This document shows, piece by piece, positions 1 to 9,229 of a stretch of DNA of 21,043 bases. This DNA is from Dentipellis sp. KUC8613. Its lineage: Eukaryota > Basidiomycota > Agaricomycetes > Russulales > Hericiaceae. The stretch lies in NCBI GenBank assembly GCA_002286715.1, contig NSJX01000143.1, positions 1 through 21,043 of the forward strand. Direction: 5' to 3'. A program made the translations under genes and the position numbers. The stretch's first letter is position 1; the number at the start of each line of letters is the position of its first letter. Under the pieces are notes generated by a model, which saw nothing but the letters and a program-made list of their open reading frames with translations, did no database searches and was not told the origin of the DNA.

Positions 1-2105
1 TAGGGAGTTGGGAGGGTCCAGGCTCGGGTGAGTCACCCAAGCACTCAAACTCTCCGCGTGCTAAGAAGAATGTGAGACCGACGAGGACGATGTGAGAATG
101 AAGGACTTACCATCCCTCCGCGAGGCCTGCATGACATGCTCCATTTGTCGGAGCTCCTCGTCGGAATCCTCGATGTACTCGGCACTCTTGTATGCTAGTA
201 AAAGAATGTGAGTGAGTGGGGAAGGAGAACGAGGAAAAAACTCACCACCACGCAGTCGCTTCGCGACTGGTTCCCCGTCGTCAGCGACGGGCGCCGCCTT
301 CGCCTTCCCCTTCCCCTTCCCCGCACTGGGCCCAGGCGACACCGACTTCGCCTTCGCTTTTCCTTTCCCCTTGTTGGAGGCCTTGGAGTGCTCGGTGCCA
401 ACCGAGGTCGGCTTCTGCGTCACGGCGCGCTTGCGCATGACGCGCTTCGGCCTGATGACGGGGGGGTCGTTGAGGAGTCGCTGCCCGTCGTCGTTGTGGC
501 GCCAGTGGCTCCAATCGCAAGGCACCTTGCGGAAGTGGCATGCATTGCATGCCCCACTGGAGTTGATCGGCCGGCGGCAATCGGCGGGGTATCCTTGGCG
601 TTTGCACTGCTCGCAAGGAGGAAACTACAAAATGTTAGTGTTGGAAGGAAAGGATCATAAATAGGACCTACCAAACGAATAGATGTCTTGCGGTGCTTGA
701 AGCCCGCCATATTGGTGGGCTTCCAAGACGATGTGGCACCGGGAGGTGCCTTGCGCTTGTTGCCCGTCTCCTCGGTGGCGTCGTTCGCCTCCTGCGATCG
801 CTCCTCGCCTTCGGTGGCGAACATGGGCGGTGTGCTGGGCCGGCGGGGGACCTGCTGAGCATTGGAGGGGGCGGGGTTCGTGGTTGACGGAGGGGGTGGT
901 GCCACCGATGTCGGTGCCACCGACCTCGGTGCCGAGCCTGACTATGTTAGTATGGCGCCTCACTGTTCTTGAGGCAGACGACTCACTGGATCCGACCCCC
1001 TGGGTCTTCTTGAGCGCCTTTGCCTTTGCCTTCTCCTTCTCCTTCTCCTTCTCCTCCCTTACCATCTCCCTCCCCTTCAACTTGAGGGCCTCCAGGTAGG
1101 GATCCGATTGAGATGGAGCCTCCCCGGCCCGGCGCGCGTGCATGAGGGCCATTGGCCTGGCCTTCAGTACGAGGTCGGCTTCGCGAATGCCAGGCGGACG
1201 ACGCCTGGCAGAGGCCGAGGTCGATGCACCAGGACGGCCAGATGAACCGACGTCGGTTTGTACCGAGGTCGGTTCCCCACCGGCGGGGTGCACGGAAGTG
1301 GGTTGCGGGGGCGTGGCAGGTGGTGGGGATGGAACACGCTGCGAGGACGGGGCGGGCTGGGCGGACCGGGCGGGTGGCGAGGAAGGCTCGGGCTGGGCGG
1401 ATGGGGCGGGCTGGGTGGATGGGGTGAGCTGCGAGGACGGCGCGGGCAGCGTCAACAGGGCGGGTGGCGAGGACGGCGCGCGCTGCACGGACAGGGCGGG
1501 CAGCGAGGAGGACGGCGCGGGCAGCGAGGACGGCGTGGGCTGTGGGGAGGGCGCGGGCTGCGAGGACGACGCGGGCTGCGGGAACGGTGCGGGCTGCGGG
1601 GACGGTGCGTGCGGCGACGAGGGAGCAGGGACAGAGGTGGCCGTATTCAAGGCCGGAGAGACTGTAAGCCATGCCGTCAGTAAGCAGTCAGTCATATGAG
1701 AACTGAACATATACTCACCTTGCACGACCCTCAGCGTGTCCGACGACCACCAAATGTTGTCCCCAACATCGCCGTCGAAGATGCCGTGCTCGCGGGCCCA
1801 GTCGAGCCGGTCGGAGAATTGCTCCGCCAGGGGAACAATGCCGGGGATTCGCTCCTCATTGTGAGCGGCGGTCAACTCGAGCCCCAGGTAGGACACGATC
1901 GAAGAGGGGTCGTTGCCGCCCGCGGCATGGTAGGAATCCTGTCGAAACGTTAATGGGAATATACGCAAGCGGGGTAGGGACTTACCACTTCGGCGGCGAA
2001 GTGCGCGCTCCAATACTCAAGGTCCGGCGCATCTTGCTGTGCGAGGGCGACAAGTGCGTGTGCGACGCGAGCGGTGATGGAGCTGAGGACGGAGAGCTGA
2101 GACAT
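1..2105 (-). CDS. Zn(II)2Cys6-like cluster protein with Pro/Ser-rich and Lys/Ala-rich regions, 3' end cut by window edge
   Basis: My model has seven exons: 2105-1986, 1938-1719, 1661-987, 937-672, 624-246, 194-111 and 60-1. All six introns are 47-57 nt with GT-AG ends and every phase closes, giving 601 residues so far with no stop. The start is the ATG at 2105, opening MSQLSVLSS. Residues 1-113 look globular and helical. About 120-250 are Pro/Ser/Gln/Ala repeats (PQPAPS-like), and about 315-335 are Lys/Glu/Ala-rich. Exon 5 holds six cysteines at 431, 434, 443, 453, 456 and 463: C-x2-C-x8-C-x9-C-x2-C-x6-C, close to the Gal4-type spacing. Basic KGKGKAKAK tracts and KRLR follow and could be nuclear signals. 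The known role of Zn2Cys6 domains is binding CGG triplets in DNA; that this protein does so is inference. The usual basic linker after the second cysteine is weak (KRQG), and a late position in the chain is unusual. The specific family was not recognised. Confidence 0.72.
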
Positions 2106-2256
2106 GGATGGTGTGAGCAGGAGGTATACCGAGGGCAGGATATGATGTGGTGGTTGAGAGCAAGCCGCGTCGCGTCGTCTGATGAAGCTATTGTCACACT
2201 GATGGTCACTCAGGCACCGACGTCACACGTCGGCCCAAGAAGGTAAATCACGTGGA

Positions 2257-3057
2257 TCGGTCCCTGAAACTGCACAAGTCTGTCATCGGTCCTGTCATCG
2301 GTCCTTTCATGATCCTCGGTGCCTCTCAGTACCTCGGTACCCCCAGGTGCTTCGGAGCAACACGACCTCGGTAGATGATGTCAAATCTGGCTGACAGGCT
2401 ACAGTAATGATGGTCAAATAAATTGACTCTTGCCTCGCCGGTGGGCCACAGAATGGGCGAGGGCACTTGTTCATCGCAACCTCTCCATCCCGTCTGGTTG
2501 CAGTTTCCATCAGCTTGTACCATGTAGACCTCGGTACCCGATTGACAAGGTCATCGGTTACAACCCAAAGTATCGGTCTCAGGTCGAACGATCGTTGGTA
2601 CGTCATCGGTAGATGTGCATGTGGCTAACCTCGGTAGCAGGATAAACGGCATGATACACCATCGTTATAGTAAACCTCATCGGTAGTATCACATAGGTAT
2701 CGGTCTTCTGAATCATCTCGGTACTGTTGGACCACCAGGGTTCTCGGTCTGAACGTCGGTCATCTCATCTGTGATTAGGTTTGTCCAATCAATCCCAGCT
2801 GCATCACTAGCGGTAGGTGACTCCTCGGATCCAGGATTGATCGCTATCCTCGGTCATATTCGAGACCTCGGTCGCAAAAGGTGTTTCGATTCCTGACCGA
2901 GGCGGTTCTCCAGTGCTCAAACCGCAGTGAAACCTCCTCGGTGTCGTATGTGGCTCATCGGTGACATGCCACTATCGCTGGCTGAGTGCATGTGAGTCCC
3001 TGGAGGCATATTAGAAGGAGGTCTCGCACAAGGAGTATGACATGCGGCCTTTTCGGT
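2257..3057 (+). repeat. Array of 21 same-orientation TCGGT motifs upstream of the Zn-cluster gene
   Basis: I count TCGGT starting at 2257, 2286, 2298, 2316, 2334, 2368, 2531, 2554, 2573, 2606, 2631, 2680, 2700, 2718, 2744, 2756, 2850, 2868, 2938, 2958 and 3053. Most are preceded by CA, CC, TA or TC. The opposite strand has about one (ACCGA near 2897). Random expectation is below one per strand. The sequence between motifs is not repeated, so this is a binding-site-like array rather than a tandem duplication. It begins about 150 bp upstream of the Zn-cluster start codon. It could be promoter sites for that protein or a subterminal repeat block of a transposon. No convincing gene lies in 2106-3875. 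Confidence 0.8.
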
Positions 3058-3068
3058 AGAATCGAGCT

Positions 3069-3369
3069 CCGGCCGACATGTAACCTACGAACGAGTCTCG
3101 TCGGCCGACACATTGCGAATGTCGGTTCATCACCTCGGCCGATCAATAGACCAGCCCTCCTCGGCCGTTCCATTTGATACGTGTGGGGGCTGCTCCTCGG
3201 CCGATCCGTGAAGTATTTTGACCTTACCTCCTCGGCCGACACATACCCACACTTCTCGGCCGATACATTCTTTACATATTGAGGCAGCCTCTCGGCCGGC
3301 CCGTTCAGTGTTCTTACCCTGGACACTCGGCCGACCCATGACCGATGAGGGTACCGCCCAACTCGGCCG
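3069..3369 (+). repeat. Regularly spaced TCGGCCG palindromic motif block
   Basis: TCGGCCG starts at 3101, 3135, 3161, 3197, 3232, 3256, 3292, 3327 and 3363, preceded by one CCGGCCG at 3069. Successive steps are 32, 34, 26, 36, 35, 24, 36, 35 and 36 bp. The core CGGCCG is a CGG and a CCG back to back, so each site reads CGG on both strands, unlike the one-sided TCGGT sites to its left. Spacers are unrelated. A few short frames cross the block but show no protein character. Confidence 0.8.
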
Positions 3370-3379
3370 GCCTCGGCTG

Positions 3380-3875
3380 GCCTGTATTTCATGGGGTTTG
3401 TACCACTTGGCTACTCCATGATTCATGGCCAAATCTGCTGAATGCCCTGGTTGAAAGCGGGAGCCACGCCTCGCACACGTCAGTTCGGCCTTCAGTGTGT
3501 GAACGCTTTATGGTACGTGCGGAGCCCCGCTGAGCGTAGCGGTCATTGCCTATACTTTTTGTATGACCGGTATCACCGCGAAATTGCCGTCGCCCCCGTT
3601 GCGAGGCGGCAGCAACTTAGGGTCCGTATCCTCAACAATTTTCAGCCGCCATCTCTGCTTGTAGCGGCACTGGCAGCTCAAGCACCGTCTTTCCCGCTAC
3701 CGCGTCCACCCCATGTGCTTTCAATCTATCATCATAACCGAGGTCAACAGATTCCCGTACAGCGCACGAGCCTCAGCTAGTATAGGCCGTGGATGTGCAT
3801 TGCGAAACGATACTCTATCCTTCTCTAGATTCATGGCCGATTATATAGACTTCTGATGTTCGACGAGATCAGTGA
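3380..3875. other. Spacer with no recognisable gene
   Basis: This stretch lies between the CGG motif arrays and element 1. Only short open frames without domain character or splice support are present. I see no RNA gene or repeat. Confidence 0.5.
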
Positions 3876-3991
3876 CATCAGGAAAAACCTCCCATCTAAT
3901 TAGCAGCTAATTAGAACCAACTAGCAGCTAATTGGAGTCTCTGCTAATTAGCAGCTAATTAGCTCTAATTGTATAAGTCCAAGAAAGAGGT
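3876..3991 (+). repeat. Left terminal inverted repeat of element 1
   Basis: It starts CATCAGGAAAAACCT, then carries six CTAATT cores in about 75 bp, several as the palindrome CTAATTAGCAGCTAATTAG, and ends TATAAGTCCAAGAAAGAGGT. Weaker similarity to the opposite end continues inward to about 4065. The mate is 6335-6440. Confidence 0.88.
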
Positions 3992-5269
3992 TGTAAAAAA
4001 ATTTCTGCTAATTAGATTCAGACATAGGAAGGTAATTAGCAGCAAAGGGATATGAATTAGACAAGATTTTTCACAGATGCTTTAGCAACAGTGGGCTAAT
4101 AGAAAGGAAATCTGAGGAAGACAATGATTTATTCATGACATAGACTACAACACAACAGACCATAGTAATAACAGTACAATGCAACACATGAGTGACAATG
4201 GGAGAGTTAGGTCACAATGAAAACAGATAGATGCTGGTAGCAATGAGATGCAGGCATATACTTACAGGGCAGCACATGGGAATAGAGAGAATGCATGCAC
4301 AAGGCTATGGTGATATGGGCACAGCCAGGTGGTGTATCTTGTTCTGAGTTGGCACAAGGAGTCAAGCAGGGGAAAGAGTGTGGTGTAGCACAGGAAGCAT
4401 ACAGAGCAGCATGTCAGGGCACATGCAATAGGCACAGCTGCAAGTACAGTGTGCATGTGCATGCAGGAGAAGGTACACATGGAAATGGGGACGAGAAATG
4501 TCGACACGAACAAAAGGCACCGGAAGAGCACCGGTGAAGGAGAACACCACCAGAGCATCAGAACACATGGAGAATAGAGAGGTATACAACGTACCTAGTC
4601 CCCTGTCTGTATTCCGCTATCAGTCCCGGCGTTCTCCGCGCTGGAACGGCGTACGACAGGCGCATTGGGGCTACGAAGATGCGCGCGATGGCATGCCGTG
4701 CCGAAACGACGGGATGCTGGACGGAAAGGGCCCTACGGCGTACTATAAGCACACAGTAGGGGCGACGGGGGTAAGGAGGGAAAAGGCCGCGTGGCAGAGC
4801 GCGACAAGGGGCGCGCGATAGGCGGGGATTGGGACGGGATCGGGACGGACGCGTGTTGGGGCGCGACAGGGCGCAATATGCAACGCGCGAGCGACGGGGC
4901 GCAGCGGGCGATAGGCAGAGCGATGAGCGGGTGATGGAGGGCGGAACGGGTGTGCAACGAGATGGTGACGGTGGCGACGACTCGGGATTCAGAGGGGGCA
5001 ACAGGGAAGTGACGTGGCGTGACGCCGACAGGCGAAGTTCGGCTTCCGATTGTCGGAGATGACATTTGGCACGTCGGAGCTGCGGTCTGCTCAATCTCCG
5101 ATTGAACCAATCGCATTCGATTCGGCCACGTCACGACCTCCGCTCTTTGTTGCCGTTGCCGTTGCCGTTGTTGTTGTCGTCGCTGTCGACGGTTGTCGCC
5201 TCCACCTCCGCTTCCAGCGCGCTCGGCGCACCTTCACGCACTACATCCAGTAGGCCTCATCTCTCGTCT

Positions 5270-5890
5270 GGTATGCCTCCATCGCGCTCGCGTGGAGTAT
5301 GCCCCCGCCGCATCCAGCGCCCAGCGCGCCCCCGCTGCATCCAGTAAGCCCCCTGCCGCACCCAGTAAGCCCCTGCCGCATCCAGCCCCCCCTCCCCCGC
5401 CGCATCCAGCGCCCCCCCAGTACGCCCACGCCGCATCCAGCGCTCCCCCGCCGCGTTTGATACGCCCCTGCCGCGTTTGATACGCCCCCGCCGCGTCCAG
5501 TACGCCCCCGCCGCGTTCAATACGTCCCCCTGCATCCAGCGCTCCCCCGGCGCGTTTGATACACCCCTGCCGCATCCAGCGCCTCCCCGCCGCGTCCAGT
5601 ACGTCCCCACCGCATCCAGTACGCTCCCGCCGCGTCCAGTACGCTTCCGCCGCATCCAGTGCCCACGCGCCCGCGCCGCGTCCAGCGTCCAGCGTCCAGC
5701 GCACCCGCGCCGCGTCCAGCGCCCACGCGCCCGTGCCGCGTCCAGCGTCCAGCACGCCCCCGCCGAGTCCAGTATGCCCCCGCCATGTCCAGTACGCTTC
5801 CGCCGCATCCAGCGCCCACGCGCCCACGCCGCGTCCAGTGCCCACGCGCCGACGCCGCGTCCAGCGCACAACGCGCCCCCGCCGCGTCGA
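5270..5890. repeat. GC-rich degenerate tandem repeat core of element 1
   Basis: The basic unit is about 20 bp, of the type CGCCGCGTCCAGTACGCCCC, with variants containing GCGTCCAGCGCCCACGCGCC. Because the unit lacks stops in most frames, it gives long open frames on both strands, for example minus 5869-5234 (Trp/Arg/Gly repeats) and plus 5477-5905 (Arg/Pro/Ser repeats). These are read as repeat artefacts, not genes. A short TTGCCG microsatellite lies just upstream at about 5150-5175. Confidence 0.85.
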
Positions 5891-6334
5891 GTACGTCCCT
5901 TATGACCTGTGCCCTAGTCTCATCAAGTGTGCCTTCATCGCATCCATCGCACTCATCGCGCTCTTATTGCAGCCGGCGCGGGTCCTCTACCTTGGTTGAT
6001 ATACCCCTCTTGCCTCACTCCCCTTACTTTGGGGTCTCCTGCTGGGTATTAGCCATCCATCTATGTCCCAACTCATAGCTCTGATGCATCTCACTGTCTG
6101 CAATCATGGATTGCCTGGTCATGTTATGAGTAGTGTACTTCTGTTGTGATCTCAGTCATATTCTTTCTTATCTACATGTTTCCATGATGTACTTTAATTA
6201 GCTGTGATAAATGAATATATGTCTGCCTTCCATCATTCTGAGATGACTGAGACTATCTATGTGATTTTCTGTTAAATTAGCAGTGATTTGCTGCTAATCA
6301 TCTTCACAGTCTAATTACTGCTAAATGAAATTTG

Positions 6335-6440
6335 ACCTCTTTCTTGGACTTATAAAATTAGAGGTAATTAGTTGCTAATTAGCAGTTCCTCTAATTAGCT
6401 GACAATTAGCAGCCAATTAGACGGAAGGTTTTTCCTGATG
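6335..6440 (-). repeat. Right terminal inverted repeat of element 1
   Basis: Read on the minus strand from 6440, it opens with the same 15 bases as the left end, has the same number of CTAATT cores (six) and closes with the same 20-base block TATAAGTCCAAGAAAGAGGT. The copies differ by substitutions and about 10 bp of length between the cores. Weaker similarity extends inward to about 6270. Confidence 0.88.
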
Positions 6441-6698
6441 GATTAAGTGCCTGTAAAGAAAATAAACATGAAACAGATATCCCCTTCAAAAGACCAGCCT
6501 CTAACCTTGGCGAATATCGGCCTTTTCCCAGTGAGTGTGGTCTTACTGATGACGCCACCTTATTGCCTTGAGGCGATCCATACCATCAGCACGTGTATGC
6601 ACCGAAAGGCTTGAAGCACGAGCGGGTGAGCCACTACTTCTGCACCTTTTCTCCACATCATCCACCCAAACCCTCTGCCTATAGGCTCAAAGGTTGCG

Positions 6699-8481
6699 AT
6701 GGGTTTTCTCGACGATCCTTACACCAAATGTCTCGAAGTCACTCATCTTGAAGATGCTAGCTTCAAGTCTATCTCCTGTCTCGAGTTCTCTCCATCCGGT
6801 CGCTACTTATTGGTAGGAGGAGATGGCGGCGAGCTCCGAGTACTTGAGACCTCGACCGGCGCGCTCGTATACAGCACTTCTGTAGAGGACGGCGTCGTTA
6901 CTGCCTTATGGCATCCCTCAGCCAAAAGAGACTTCTTCTTCGGGACGAACAAAGGCGCCTTTCTCGTCAGAAAGTTTGAGGTATATTCATTCAGCCTTCC
7001 CCAAAGCGTGATCTGACGTCCTATCCTGGCACTTAGCAAGAAGGTCATCCTATTTTTTCGGGATTAAAAGGACAGGTCTACGCACTGGCTTTCGACGCGA
7101 CTCAAGAACTCCTCGCTGTAGGGATCTCGGAGGAGATACATATCACCAAACGGCTGGCCAATTGTATGACCATTGTTTCTGTTATACATGATTTTAACTG
7201 TGATTTCAGTACCAGGGTATTCCACTGCGGTCATCCTCAGCAGTCCGCAAGCAGAGCGTCCCCATGCACCAGTCTTGATAGACGATCGCATCCGCGCCAA
7301 GTCACTACATTTTAGCCGCAAAGGTCGACAACTCATTGTCTCGTATCTGGCCCACGGCATCATGTACGCACGTACATGCTACAATCATCAGCTCTGGTAT
7401 AACATTTTGACAGATGCTGGGATACAAAGACGGGCGATAGCATCTGGAGGATCGTACCTGCCCATGCGAGCCAGCTAATGTAAGCGGTCGATCTGTGTAT
7501 ACTTTATCCGAGTTCTTACCTCGCTTGAAGCGGATACACTGCGTTATCGCCAGACCGTCGTTATATACTGTTGTCAAATCTCACAGATGGCATGGACCTT
7601 TATGAGATCAGCAAGCCGTACATCATCCGTTCTTTCCGTCACGGCGGCGCTGGCCAGGATAACAACTTCCCGCTTATGCCTCGCTTTCTACACGGTGGAA
7701 GTTCTGTGACCGGTGGGACATTAGATGGAGAGGTCAAAATCTGGAAGACAACAACAGGTGAATGTGTTGGAACCTTACAACACGAGTGTGAGCTTTACCA
7801 CTATCATTCAATCACACCTCTTGCATGAGCTCATCATTTGCACAGACAAATGCGTCCAGTTCATCACCGTCTGTACATTTCCATGTTTTTTCGACGTTCA
7901 CTGATGTGTTGCCTAGACTGCGGAAAGCCACGTGAACCGTTACATCGCGACCGCATGTTTCGATGCCGCGACGGACAAGAACATAGTCACAATCTGGAAA
8001 GCTCGGAAAGGCCAGCGTTTCGTTCAAACTATTACAGGGTACGTCTATTCCTTCACGAGGTTAATCATCTGTGTGACAATATTTGCACAGCTTCATTCCT
8101 ACCGTCACAGTGAGATTACTCGACGACATGAGATGATCTTTACTGATGCGCCGTGCGAAGGCTCGTGAACTCCGTGTATCAATTTTCATTGTAGCACTGG
8201 CCTACTTCGTGTATGCATGCACTCAGCCGCCGCTCTATGACAGGGTAAGACAGCTATAAGCATTTGTGGTTTTGGCACCGAACTGATCACCGGTGTGGTA
8301 GATCTGGTTGTTGATGAGAGCGATCCATGAACCTGCGGCTGCAATTGGCGCGGCAGTATGTTTCTGGGCTAGCACTTTGAGCGGAACTGGAATCCGCATG
8401 CTGCATTCATGGGCCGTAAAGCTTACGGTCTGGGTTTTGGATATGCTGACTATATCAGCTGATTCAGCTCCCAACAACTGA
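6699..8481 (+). CDS. WD40-repeat protein with a predicted C-terminal transmembrane segment
   Basis: Exons: 6699-6980, 7037-7163, 7210-7363, 7414-7479, 7531-7787, 7846-7868, 7917-8038, 8091-8109, 8161-8244 and 8302-8481. Introns are 46-58 nt and all phases close, giving 437 residues. WD40 blades are visible as FSPSGRYLLVGGDGGELRVLE (near 30), YALAFDATQELLAVG (near 105), ICWDTKTGDSIWRI (near 160), ALSPDRRYILLSN, GGTLDGEVKIWKTTTGECV and YIATACFDAATDKNIVTIWKA (near 315). WD40 domains are beta-propellers for protein binding; the partner here is unknown. Exon 9 encodes a hydrophobic stretch (VSIFIVALAYFVYAC, about 356-370), so the propeller may be membrane-anchored. Exons 6 and 8 are very short (23 and 19 nt), and intron 6 uses a GTCTGT donor. 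The last exon, ending TGA at 8479-8481, is the least certain part. A shorter model ends TAA at 8246-8248. Confidence 0.78.
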
Positions 8482-8745
8482 GCTCATGGTACGCAGTAGC
8501 CTGAGGTGGTTCGTGGGGATCGTGTGCCTGGTCTGCGATATATTTGTATTTCACAAGGCATGTAGCGACCATAGATAGTTCTGCTGTGTGGTATTCGACA
8601 AGACAGCTGCAGTTGCTGTGGGCGCATGTGGGCGCCGAACCAAGTTACGTAAACGAGAGCAGAGGCGCGTGACTACCACACAATCCAGTCCAAGGTCCGA
8701 GTAGGTCCTGACCTGCGTCAACGATCCATGACACGATTTACATCC
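8482..8745. other. Spacer with no recognisable gene
   Basis: DNA between the WD40 gene and repeat copy A. No supported open frame, RNA gene or repeat was seen. Confidence 0.4.
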
Positions 8746-9057
8746 TCGGAATAGCTGGGCTCGGCAAAAGCTTAGGGCTCATGAGCATTTAAGTGGTGCC
8801 TTGTGAAAGCATTCGGAGGTTTCGCTGCGCACGGTCGCCACGTACGACTTTACTGGGACCGCCAAACTGCCAAATCTGTCTATGTTCTTCCATCTCTACC
8901 TCGGTGTTCAGGATGTCTTGAAACATGCATCTGTCTGCTCTCGGCTCATCTCATGCTTGTCCCGGAACTGCTGGGCTCGGCAGAAGCTTGAGGCCTTGTG
9001 CCAACAAGTGGTGCCTTGTGAAACAGTCCGAGGGCATCAAGCGACTTCACGCAGCAC
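8746..9057 (+). repeat. Copy A of a roughly 310-bp direct repeat (mate at right edge)
   Basis: This segment matches 20740-21043 in the same orientation, about 11,990 bp away. The last 107 or so bases are identical, while the first 200 carry scattered substitutions and an 8-bp indel. Upstream of 8746 the two loci are unrelated. Each copy also contains an internal direct duplication about 210 bp apart, with a core like GCTGGGCTCGGCAAAAGCTT and then GTGGTGCCTTGTGAAA (starts at 8754 and 8970). The right limit is unknown because copy B runs off the window. Confidence 0.9.
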
Positions 9058-9229
9058 AATCTCATGCGGCCCATCGACCGACGTCTGCCTTTCAATGCCG
9101 TTGATAGTTGTGAGAGATGGCCACGGTGGGGCGCGAGAGGGTGGAGACACAGCTCCGGATCGTACGTCTCGTTGCTTCCCCATGGATCGCGTGGAGATTG
9201 TGCTCATGTCCTGGATAGATCTTTGTTGA
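8882..9229 (+). CDS. Unclassified small ORF inside and beyond repeat copy A
   Basis: This is a 115-residue frame opening MFFHLYLGVQ and including CWARQKLEALCQQVVPCE. The mate at 20868 keeps the same frame open to the window edge, with N-terminal differences such as N for H and D for Y, then complete identity. A frame kept open in two diverged copies is mild support for coding. However, most early differences change amino acids, which does not suggest selection. I recognise no domain. It may equally be a fragment of a larger spliced gene or noise within a repeat. Confidence 0.25.
   Translation: MFFHLYLGVQDVLKHASVCSRLISCLSRNCWARQKLEALCQQVVPCETVRGHQATSRSTISCGPSTDVCLSMPLIVVRDGHGGAREGGDTAPDRTSRCFPMDRVEIVLMSWIDLC

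Larger units (their letters stand above)
3876..6440. mobile_element. Element 1: 2.6-kb non-autonomous TIR element with CTAATTAG-rich ends
   Basis: Both ends begin CATCAGGAAAAACCT in inverted orientation and continue as imperfect inverted repeats of more than 100 bp. Inside come AT-rich subterminal DNA, a G/purine-rich stretch (about 4300-5060) and a C-rich tandem-repeat core (about 5270-5890). No transposase, reverse transcriptase or other known protein is visible in any frame, so it would need a helper. No clear target-site duplication is seen: the flanks are AGTGA on the left and GATTA on the right, at best a GA dinucleotide. Minus-strand splice-donor-like sites occur near 4593 (GTACGT) and 4264 (GTAAGT). 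Its right end is 258 bp upstream of the WD40 start codon. The superfamily was not determined. Confidence 0.7.

Noticed and set aside
1142..1699. Plus-strand Gly/Ala/Asp-rich open frame opposite the Zn-cluster gene.
   Set aside because: It is the antisense shadow of the Pro/Ser repeat exon; the minus strand has matching introns and phases.
2257..3369. The TCGGT/TCGGCCG array as a CRISPR or a tandem-repeat satellite.
   Set aside because: The repeated words are only 5-8 bp, spacers vary widely in block A, and spacers are unrelated; the host is eukaryotic.
5234..5905. Long Trp/Arg/Gly or Arg/Pro/Ser repeat ORFs on both strands of the element 1 core.
   Set aside because: They are translations of a 20-bp GC-rich tandem repeat, open in several frames; no evidence of selection.
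8115..8248. WD40 model with an 85-nt intron ending at 8194 and a stop at 8246-8248.
   Set aside because: It keeps phase, but it uses an intron longer than the others and gives a featureless tail. The 51-nt intron ending at 8160 keeps phase and continues into a further spliced exon. Retained as the alternative.
8747..8812. A Walker A-like peptide GIAGLGKS readable in both copies of the direct repeat.
   Set aside because: The frame stops within about nine codons in both copies, the internal duplicate lacks the lysine, and no Walker B or NTPase context follows.
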